From Microcoleaceae cyanobacterium UBA11344 (GTDB lineage Bacteria; Cyanobacteriota; Cyanobacteriia; Cyanobacteriales; Microcoleaceae), in assembly GCA_003483675.1 (NCBI GenBank), contig DMYK01000401.1:1-5213 (forward strand): DNA of 5,213 bases, written 5' to 3'. The notes under the pieces were generated by a model. That model was not told where the DNA came from. It was given only the letters and a program-made list of their open reading frames with translations, and did no database searches. The position numbers and the translations under genes were made by a program. This document shows positions 1 to 4,017 of the stretch, one piece after another. How positions within the stretch are numbered: position 1 is the first letter of the stretch; every line of letters begins with the position of its first letter.

Positions 1-136
1 CACCCTACATGAATTAGTGCACACCCTACATAAGTAGGTGCGCAGTGCGCCCCCTACATGAATTAGTGCGCACCCTACATGAATTAGTGCGCACCCTACA
101 TAAGTAAGGTGCGCAGTGCGCACCCTACATGAATTA
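1..136. repeat. Composite tandem repeat array, two alternating units
   Basis: The core CACCCTACAT, or its one-base variant CCCCCTACAT, occurs six times, starting at 1, 22, 50, 71, 92 and 121. The steps between copies are 21, 28, 21, 21 and 29 bp. Two unit types are present. The 21-bp unit continues as GAATTAGTGCR. The 28/29-bp unit continues as AAGTA(A)GGTGCGCAGTGCG. The order seen is short, long, short, short, long, then a partial short unit. The array is cut by the left edge and probably extends further. It ends about 15 bp before the acetyltransferase start codon and so occupies that gene's upstream region. I see no -10/-35 pair in it. It resembles the abundant non-coding GTAGGGTGCG...CGCACC-type repeats of cyanobacteria (from memory). 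It is not a CRISPR array, because there are no unique spacers. Confidence 0.85.
104..128. repeat. Imperfect palindrome inside the long repeat unit
   Basis: GGTGCGC (108-114) and GCGCACC (118-124) are exact inverted repeats separated by AGT. After one mismatch (A107/C125) the pairing continues with GTA (104-106) against TAC (126-128). The right arm is formed by the start of the next repeat unit, so the hairpin exists only where a long unit is followed by another unit. A decayed version lies at 34-57 (GTAGGTGCGC, AGT, then GCGCCCCCTAC), where the A-to-C change in the unit at 50 breaks one pair. On RNA it would form a GC-rich stem-loop in any leader crossing the array. Confidence 0.7.
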
Positions 137-150
137 ATATTTTAGGTTCC

Positions 151-828
151 ATGACTTATCATATGCCAAATCCTGACCCGGAAACGCAAAATCAGATCGC
201 AAATGCTGCGAATACTGAGATAAATTGTACTCCGATTAGCCAAAATCAATCAAATATTATCGCAGATGAATCTTTGGTTGATTTGCGCCGCTACGATCAA
301 TCAAAGTTCGATCGGGGAAGACCTGGTTGGCTAATTTTGCTTTGGTGGTTGGTGCAGGCGATCGCTTTTCCGTTAACTCCACACCCTGTTAATGGCATCA
401 GAAGGTGGCTGTTGCGCCTATTTGGAGCAAAAATAGGTTTTGGTGTGATTATTCGCCCTACGGCTCGTTTTACCTATCCTTGGAAAATTGAAATCGGCGA
501 TTTTAGTTGGATCGGAGATGATGTGGTTTTGTATAGTTTGGATCGAATTGCGATCGGCAAACATTGTGTAATTTCTCAAAAAAGTTACCTCTGCACCGGC
601 ACTCACGACTCTCAAGACCCAGCCTTTGGCTTAATCACAGCATCTGTTATCATTAATAATGGCGTTTGGATTGCGGCCGATTGTTTCATTGGCCCTGGTG
701 TGGAAATCGGTGCTAACACTTTAATTGGAGCTCGTAGCAGTGTCTTTAAAAATATGCCAGCTAGCTTTGTTTGCATGGGAAATCCCTGTCTGGCGCGCTA
801 TCCCAGAGAAATCCATAAAAGTTTGTAG
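151..828 (+). CDS. WcaF-family hexapeptide acetyltransferase, probably exopolysaccharide O-acetylation (HpsU-like)
   Basis: This 225-residue protein is a predicted acetyl-CoA-dependent O-acetyltransferase of the left-handed beta-helix fold, in the WcaF (colanic acid) group. Residues 1-45 are a polar Gln/Asn-rich N-terminal extension. Residues 55-90 hold the hydrophobic stretch PGWLILLWWLVQAIAFP and the basic IRRWLLRLFGAKIG segment typical of this group. Hexapeptide turns follow at about 113-142 (IGDFSWIGDDVVLY, IAIGKHCVIS) and 172-198 (VWIAADCFIGPGVEIGANTLIGARSSV). GTHD at 150-153 supplies the likely catalytic His152. E. coli WcaF is about 180 aa, so the extra length is mostly the N-terminal tail. 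In filamentous cyanobacteria, close relatives are named HpsU, linked to hormogonium polysaccharide; I cannot tell this from other WcaF-like paralogues without an alignment. ATG 151 has only a weak AGG at 144-146, and ATG 163 (Met5) is an alternative start. No other polysaccharide gene is visible nearby. Confidence 0.88.
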   Translation: MTYHMPNPDPETQNQIANAANTEINCTPISQNQSNIIADESLVDLRRYDQSKFDRGRPGWLILLWWLVQAIAFPLTPHPVNGIRRWLLRLFGAKIGFGVIIRPTARFTYPWKIEIGDFSWIGDDVVLYSLDRIAIGKHCVISQKSYLCTGTHDSQDPAFGLITASVIINNGVWIAADCFIGPGVEIGANTLIGARSSVFKNMPASFVCMGNPCLARYPREIHKSL

Positions 829-864
829 TACAGAATAACCAGAACTTTTTTCACCTAAGATTGG

Positions 865-1629
865 ATGCAGGGAATTTATTTTTTGGGGGAATCTTTGCGA
901 ACTGCGATCGTCGCGATTCACCAATTGCCAGAAACTCCAGAAACCCTGTGGTTGAGGATTTTGGGCAAAGGGGGAGTGCAGCAAAGGGCGATCGCCCAAT
1001 TGAGCGCTTTAGCAACGGATGATCCGTTGCGGATGATTGCGCTAGAATTGTTGTATCGCCTACAGTCACATTTAGTAGCCGATACCCCACAGGAAATTGA
1101 GCCAGAAGAGCGGGAGTTAATTATGGCGATCGCACCACTTTTTCGAGAACAAATACAAGCTGCACAGCGACAAGCTAGAGAAGAAGGACTAGAACAAGGG
1201 CTAGAACAAGGACTAGAACAAGGGCTAGAACGAGGACTAGAACAGGGACTAGAACAGGGACTAGAACGAGGCAGACAAGAACAACAGCGGTTAATCTTAG
1301 AAAATTTTCTGCGAGTTCGCTTTGGAGAATTAAGCCCGAAAATGACTGCTTTTCTATCTCCAATATCCAAGTTGCTTGCGGCGGAATTTACCGTTTTGTT
1401 GCTGGCAATATCCATGCTAACTGTGGATGAATCTGGGCGGGAACAAGCGGTGAAGTTGTTAGCTGAAAGTGTCTGGAAAATGTCCGTTACTAACTTGGAG
1501 GAGCTTCGGTCCCAGGCTATGACTAATTTATTGGCATTGCCGATCGCAGAATTGACACTGTTTGTTGAACAACTGCCACAGTTATCGGCTGATGAATTGA
1601 GGGAAAGGTTAGGGAAAATCTCTGAATAA
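865..1629 (+). CDS. 5'-truncated Rpn-type (PD-(D/E)XK nuclease/transposase) family remnant, C-terminal half only
   Basis: The 254-residue product matches, from memory of the family, the second half of cyanobacterial Rpn-like proteins. Residues 3-65 (GIYFLGESLRTAIVAIHQLP, then ETLWLRILGKGGVQQRAI) are the conserved segment that normally follows an N-terminal PD-(D/E)XK nuclease domain of roughly 130-150 residues, which is absent here. Residues 80-140 are a charged, probably helical linker with LEQG/LERG repeats (109-136). Residues 141-254 are helical and DUF4351-like (LENFLRVRFGELS). The frame directly before ATG 865 reads stop(856-858)-Asp-Trp-Met, and no Shine-Dalgarno sequence is visible. 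This suggests a gene that lost its 5' end next to the acetyltransferase, whose stop is 36 bp upstream in the same frame. If expressed, it could not act as a nuclease. Relatives with these repeats are sometimes labelled flagellar assembly protein FliH because of the coiled coil; nothing here supports a flagellar role. It may be a pseudogene, although the remaining frame is intact. Confidence 0.72.
   Translation: MQGIYFLGESLRTAIVAIHQLPETPETLWLRILGKGGVQQRAIAQLSALATDDPLRMIALELLYRLQSHLVADTPQEIEPEERELIMAIAPLFREQIQAAQRQAREEGLEQGLEQGLEQGLERGLEQGLEQGLERGRQEQQRLILENFLRVRFGELSPKMTAFLSPISKLLAAEFTVLLLAISMLTVDESGREQAVKLLAESVWKMSVTNLEELRSQAMTNLLALPIAELTLFVEQLPQLSADELRERLGKISE
1189..1272 (+). repeat. Seven 12-bp tandem repeats encoding LEQG/LERG
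   Basis: Seven consecutive in-frame copies of CTAGAACAAGGR and close variants start at 1189, 1201, 1213, 1225, 1237, 1249 and 1261. They encode LEQG, LEQG, LEQG, LERG, LEQG, LEQG, LERG. Variation is limited to CAA/CAG/CGA and GGG/GGA/GGC. The near-identity of copies suggests recent slippage or unequal exchange. The 12-bp period keeps the reading frame at any copy number. Confidence 0.93.
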
Positions 1630-1665
1630 AAGCTGTTTGATTAGCTAATAAAAAACAGAAAACTC

Positions 1666-1698
1666 AGATCCCCGACTTTTTGAAGAAGTCGGGGATCT
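1666..1698 (-). terminator. Hairpin between convergent genes; likely terminator of the tetR gene
   Basis: AGATCCCCGACTT (1666-1678) and AAGTCGGGGATCT (1686-1698) form a perfect 13-bp inverted repeat with a 7-base loop. It begins 7 bp past the TetR gene stop and 36 bp past the stop of the upstream plus-strand gene. On the minus strand it is followed by a T-rich stretch (GAGTTTTCTGTTTTTTATT, complement of 1647-1665), as in an intrinsic terminator. On the plus strand the following bases (AAAGTTCTAAG) lack a T run, so termination in that direction would be weaker. The same palindrome is a repeated element in many cyanobacterial genomes (from memory), so it may be a dispersed repeat used as a terminator. 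Confidence 0.75.
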
Positions 1699-1704
1699 AA
1701 AGTT

Positions 1705-2319
1705 CTAAGAATTTGACTCTGAAGGTAAAATCAAGTGCATCAAGCCCTCGATCAGTCGATCGCGCTCCATTGGTATAATTTCTTTGCCGTGCATCAGCTC
1801 CTGCGTTAACTGGAAATGTATCAAAGAGCCAATAAAAATCCGCGCCGTTGCTTCTGGATCGGATAATTTTAACTCCGGGCGAGATACCAAATATTGAGTG
1901 AGTCGCTCAATCCCCGGTTTTACTAAGTTTTTCACAAATATCTGGGCTAGCTGGGGAAAACGCCCTGATTCGGCAATCAATAACCTCACGAAGGTGAGAA
2001 AATGAGGTTCCTGAGTGGCTTGATCTAGTAAAGTGGTAGCAATGAATCGCAGGGCGATCGCCGGTTCGGTTTCAGGCACCGGAAAATACACTAATTTTTC
2101 TGCCGCTAGCCGTTGAATCAAGGCCACAAACAATCCCTCTTTATCTTGAAAATAGCTGTAAACCGTAGCTTTGGAAACTCCCCCCGTCTTCGCCACCTTG
2201 TCCATACTCGTGCCCGCATAGCCGTGGGTCAAAAATTCTTGCATCGCACCTTGGAGAATTTGCTCGCTCTTGTCACCTGCTGTGGCTGCGTCTGGTTCCA
2301 TCGGTTTTGTCCTTGTCAT
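1705..2319 (-). CDS. TetR/AcrR-family transcriptional repressor, probable regulator of the adjacent devBC exporter
   Basis: This 204-residue protein has the usual TetR length and layout. The N-terminal DNA-binding domain covers about residues 16-63. Its helix-turn-helix lies near 38-57 (SMDKVAKTGGVSKATVYSYF), followed by the family's DKEGLF segment. The C-terminal part, from about 80 to 200, is helical and would bind an unidentified ligand and form the dimer. The gene is divergent from devB, and two identical palindromes lie between them, which is the normal arrangement for a repressor that controls itself and a neighbouring exporter. The start is uncertain. ATG 2319 has no visible ribosome binding site. 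Met7 (ATG at 2301) has AAGGA (complement of 2310-2314) 8 bases upstream and may be the true start, giving 198 residues. The ligand cannot be read from the sequence; the exported compound or a relative of it is the usual guess. Confidence 0.92.
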   Translation of the reverse strand: MTRTKPMEPDAATAGDKSEQILQGAMQEFLTHGYAGTSMDKVAKTGGVSKATVYSYFQDKEGLFVALIQRLAAEKLVYFPVPETEPAIALRFIATTLLDQATQEPHFLTFVRLLIAESGRFPQLAQIFVKNLVKPGIERLTQYLVSRPELKLSDPEATARIFIGSLIHFQLTQELMHGKEIIPMERDRLIEGLMHLILPSESNS

Positions 2320-2349
2320 TGCTTGTTTCGGTAATTTTTGGTTGGGGTC

Positions 2350-2379
2350 TTGACATTATTATACTAAACCGTTTAGTTT
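2350..2379 (+). promoter_or_regulatory. devB: Predicted devBC promoter (rightward)
   Basis: TTGACA at 2350-2355 is a perfect -35 consensus. At 18-base spacing, TAGTTT (2374-2379) is a weak -10 box with three of six matches. Transcription would then start near 2386, about 50 bases before the devB ATG. Operator 1 (2363-2377) lies between the two boxes and overlaps the -10, and operator 2 lies just past the start site. Both positions would block RNA polymerase when bound. The -10 assignment is tentative. Confidence 0.45.
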
Positions 2380-2386
2380 TAATGTA
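2358..2386 (-). promoter_or_regulatory. Predicted tetR promoter (leftward)
   Basis: The minus strand has a perfect -10 box TATAAT (complement of 2358-2363). At 17-base spacing the -35 position (complement of 2381-2386, TACATT) is poor. Transcription would start near 2351, giving a leader of about 30 bases to ATG 2319. Operator 1 fills the spacer and touches the -10 box, consistent with autorepression. There is no extended -10 TG. Confidence 0.5.
2363..2377. promoter_or_regulatory. TetR operator 1 (palindrome)
   Basis: ACTAAACCGTTTAGT is a perfect 7-bp inverted repeat around a central C. It lies in the tetR-devB divergent region, and an identical copy is centred 29 bp to the right. Size and symmetry fit a TetR-family dimer site. 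The first 18 bases from 2363 recur exactly at 2392-2409. Confidence 0.85.
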
Positions 2387-2390
2387 TCAG

Positions 2391-2407
2391 AACTAAACCG
2401 TTTAGTT
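2391..2407. promoter_or_regulatory. TetR operator 2 (palindrome)
   Basis: The same 15-bp palindrome as operator 1 sits at 2392-2406, extended here by one more pair (A2391/T2407). The centre-to-centre distance from operator 1 is 29 bp, close to 2.75 helical turns, so two bound dimers would lie on different faces of the DNA. It ends 16 bp before the devB ribosome binding site. Confidence 0.85.
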
Positions 2408-2422
2408 TTTACTCCTAAAATA

Positions 2423-2427
2423 AGAGG
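2423..2427 (+). promoter_or_regulatory. devB: devB ribosome binding site that decides the start
   Basis: AGAGG at 2423-2427 lies 8 bases before ATG 2436. A longer frame opens with GTG at 2427, but that codon overlaps the Shine-Dalgarno sequence and has no good site of its own, so ATG 2436 is preferred. Confidence 0.7.
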
Positions 2428-2435
2428 TGCGCGTT

Positions 2436-3857
2436 ATGGTACATCCCTCGACAGCAGAAGGCTTTTCCTCCAATCCATCCTTAGTTAAGCAACTCCTAGT
2501 TGTGGCAGCAGTAGCAACCCTGGCAGCCGGAGGAACTACAGGCTACGCGGTGTGGCGATCGCACATTCCCGATCCCAATGCAGCAACCGCCGCCGCCGCC
2601 GTCGCAGCATCGCAATTAACCACAGTGACAGCCTTGGGGCGACTGGAACCCAAGGGAGAAGTCATCAAAGTATCGGCCTCCGGTTCCGCCGAAGGAAGCC
2701 GGATCGATCGACTTTTGGTGAAAGAAGGAGATCGGGTAAACACAGGCCAAGTGATCGCAATTCTCGACAACCGCGATCGCCTCTCGGCCGCCTTCGACCA
2801 AGCTCAAGAACAAGTGCGCGTCGCCCAGGCAAATCTAGCCAAAGTTAAAGCTGGAGCCAAAAACGGCGAAATTCAAGCCCAGAAAGCCACCATTGGCCGT
2901 TTAGAAGCCGATCGCAGCAACGAAATCGCAGCGCAACAGGCGATCGTTGCTCGCTTATCTGTCGATCGCAGCACCGAAATCACAGCGCAACAAGCCACCA
3001 TTGCGCGCATCAGGGCGGAACAGCTTGGGGAAATTCAAACCCAAAAAGCCGCAATTGCTCGTCTAGAAGCTGAACTTCGCAACGCTATCAGCGAGGATCA
3101 GCGCTACTCGCAACTGTATCAAGAAGGAGCAATCTCTGCTTCAACTAGCGACAGCAAAAAACTAGCCGCAGAAACAGCCCAACAACAACTCAACGAAGGA
3201 AAGGCAAAACTCAATCAAATTCAGCAATCTCGCCAACAACAGATTAATGAAGCTCAAGCCAAACTGAATCAAATTCAGCAATCTCGCCAACAACAAATTA
3301 ATGAAGCCCAAGCCAAACTTAGTCAAATTCAGGAATCTCGACAACAGCAGATTAATGAAGCCGCAGCAAATCTCGATCGCATAGCCGAAGTGCGCCCCGT
3401 TGATGTGGAAGCCGCCAGCGCCGAAGTCGGTTCCGCCCAAGCCGCCGCCAAACAAGCCAAAGCCAATCTGGATTTAGCATACATCCGCGCACCGAGAGAC
3501 GCGCAAGTTCTGAAAATTCACACATATCCGGGGGAACGGGTGGGGAATGATGGCATTATTGAACTGGGACAAACTCGCGAGATGTTGGCTGTTGCTGAAA
3601 TTTACCAAAGTGATGTGGACAAGGTACGCCTTGGACAGCCGGCTAAAATTACTAGCGATTCTTTCCAGGGGGAATTGCTGGGAAATGTCGAACATATCGG
3701 CTTACAAGTGCTGCGGCAAAACATTGTTAATACTGATCCTTCTGCGAATATTGATGCTCGAGTTGTGGAGGTGAAGGTGCGTTTGGATGCTGTTTCTAGT
3801 CGGAAAGTCGCGGGATTGACTAATTTGCAAGTCAAGGTGGCGATCGGCGGAAGTTAA
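2436..3857 (+). CDS. devB: DevB-like ABC exporter membrane fusion protein (HlyD/MFP family)
   Basis: This 473-residue protein is the periplasmic adaptor of a DevBCA-type exporter, linking the inner-membrane DevC/DevA pump to a TolC-like outer-membrane channel. A single N-terminal membrane anchor spans about residues 19-40 (LLVVAAVATLAAGG...AVW), followed by an Ala-rich linker. The first half of the lipoyl domain is near 66-115 (ALGRLEPKGEVIKVSA to VIAILDNRD). A long coiled-coil hairpin covers about 120-345, and its tip at 223-239 (RYSQLYQEGAIS, then ASTSD) fits the MFP docking motif RLxxLx6Sx4D except for Tyr in place of the first Leu. The lipoyl domain closes at about 350-362 (LAYIRAPRDAQVLKI), and beta-barrel/membrane-proximal parts follow to the end. 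The protein belongs to the heterocyst-DevB family; paralogues occur in cyanobacteria that make no heterocysts, so a glycolipid substrate should not be assumed. The gene is divergent from tetR and sits behind two operators. Starting at GTG 2427 instead would add three residues. Confidence 0.92.
   Translation: MVHPSTAEGFSSNPSLVKQLLVVAAVATLAAGGTTGYAVWRSHIPDPNAATAAAAVAASQLTTVTALGRLEPKGEVIKVSASGSAEGSRIDRLLVKEGDRVNTGQVIAILDNRDRLSAAFDQAQEQVRVAQANLAKVKAGAKNGEIQAQKATIGRLEADRSNEIAAQQAIVARLSVDRSTEITAQQATIARIRAEQLGEIQTQKAAIARLEAELRNAISEDQRYSQLYQEGAISASTSDSKKLAAETAQQQLNEGKAKLNQIQQSRQQQINEAQAKLNQIQQSRQQQINEAQAKLSQIQESRQQQINEAAANLDRIAEVRPVDVEAASAEVGSAQAAAKQAKANLDLAYIRAPRDAQVLKIHTYPGERVGNDGIIELGQTREMLAVAEIYQSDVDKVRLGQPAKITSDSFQGELLGNVEHIGLQVLRQNIVNTDPSANIDARVVEVKVRLDAVSSRKVAGLTNLQVKVAIGGS
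2868..3083 (+). repeat. devB: Four 54-bp (18-residue) repeats, ascending arm of the DevB hairpin
   Basis: Residues 145-216 divide into four gapless 18-residue units starting at 2868, 2922, 2976 and 3030. They begin EIQAQKATIGRLEA, EIAAQQAIVARLSV, EITAQQATIARIRA and EIQTQKAAIARLEA. The shared pattern is EIxxQxAxIxRLxx plus four variable residues. The DNA copies are diverged, so the duplications are older than those of the other arm. Confidence 0.85.
3204..3419 (+). repeat. devB: Three near-identical plus one decayed 54-bp repeat, descending arm of the DevB hairpin
   Basis: Units start at 3204, 3258 and 3312 and encode AKLNQIQQSRQQQINEAQ twice, then AKLSQIQESRQQQINEAA. A fourth unit at 3366 (ANLDRIAEVRPVDVEAAS) keeps the length and the pattern AxLxxIxxxR but is strongly changed. 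The first two copies differ by only a few third-position bases, which points to recent tandem duplication. Confidence 0.9.
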
Positions 3858-3858
3858 G

Positions 3859-3965
3859 GATTAAGAAGTTTTTAACCACAGAGAGCGCAGAGGACGCAGA
3901 GGAAGAGAATGGAGAGATGAATCATTCTGATTTAATTAGAGATTAAGAATTTTTCAAACCTCAGA
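3859..3965 (+). repeat. Pair of diverged direct repeats in the devB-devC gap
   Basis: GATTAAGAAG-TTTTTAACCACAGA (3859-3882) and GATTAAGAA-TTTTTCAAACCTCAGA (3941-3965) align over about 24 bases with a few mismatches and short gaps. They bracket the purine-rich ACCACAGAG-type element and about 30 further bases. The first copy begins one base after the devB stop codon. The 160-bp gap (3858-4017) holds only these repeats, the element at 3875-3908, the heptamer tract and a nine-codon open frame at 3917-3946 (probably chance). I see no clear intrinsic terminator in it. Confidence 0.5.
3875..3908. repeat. ACCACAGAG-type purine-rich cyanobacterial short repeat
   Basis: The stretch ACCACAGAGAGCGCAGAGG, then ACGCAGAGGAAGAGA, contains three spaced CAGAG cores (3879, 3888, 3897). 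Sequences of the form AACCACAGAG...GCAGAGG are, from memory, very frequent between genes of filamentous cyanobacteria. No coding or folding function is evident. Confidence 0.6.
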
Positions 3966-3976
3966 TTGCTGTCTTC

Positions 3977-4016
3977 AATCCACAATCTAAAATCTAAAAT
4001 CTAAAATCCAAAATCC
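3977..4016 (+). repeat. Heptamer STRR tract abutting the devC start
   Basis: Heptamers of the form AATCYAA run without gaps: AATCCAC (3977), AATCTAA (3984, 3991, 3998), AATCCAA (4005), then AATCC (4012), with the devC ATG at 4018. This is the short tandemly repeated repetitive (STRR) type described from filamentous cyanobacteria. It takes up the position where a ribosome binding site would be, and no GGAG-like sequence precedes devC. The tract repeatedly creates TAAAAT, a near -10 box, and TTGCTG at 3966-3971 lies 16 bases before one of them; this is a weak promoter guess only. Confidence 0.8.
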
Positions 4017-4017
4017 T

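Larger units (their letters stand above)
358..2780. repeat. HIP1 octamers (GCGATCGC), six copies
   Basis: Exact GCGATCGC occurs at 358-365, 988-995, 1126-1133, 2054-2061, 2555-2562 and 2773-2780. This highly iterated palindrome is a hallmark of many cyanobacterial genomes and is the best organism marker in the window. All six are inside coding regions. No complete copy lies between 2781 and 5213, although CGATCG cores continue there. Confidence 0.92.

Noticed and set aside
1..136. Possible CRISPR array in the left-edge repeats
   Set aside because: Units follow one another directly in two fixed lengths with no unique spacers between conserved repeats, and no cas gene is visible.
918..1415. 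A 165-codon open frame on the minus strand opposite the Rpn remnant
   Set aside because: Its product is Cys/Ser/Pro-rich with a repetitive CSSPCSSP stretch, which is just the complement of the 12-bp repeats; it has no recognisable domain.
865..1629. Flagellar assembly protein FliH
   Set aside because: The resemblance rests only on the GxxxG-like coiled-coil repeats; the flanking regions match the Rpn-type family, and cyanobacteria lack flagella.
1633..1658. CTGTTT (1633-1638) and AAACAG (1653-1658) as a terminator for the upstream plus-strand gene
   Set aside because: The arms are only six AT-rich pairs, and no T run follows on the plus strand.
2552..2848. A 98-codon plus-strand open frame overlapping the start of devB
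   Set aside because: An Arg/Ser-rich translation of a shifted frame through GC-rich devB codons, with no family features.
3162..3455. A 97-codon open frame on the minus strand opposite devB
   Set aside because: It is the antisense of the 54-bp hairpin repeats (repeated FINLLLARLLNL); its repeats follow the devB frame and no start signal is seen.
3917..3946. Nine-codon open frame (MNHSDLIRD) after a GGAGAG stretch in the devB-devC gap
   Set aside because: It is too short to support as a gene and lies in repeat sequence, where the purine-rich GGAGAG is likely incidental.
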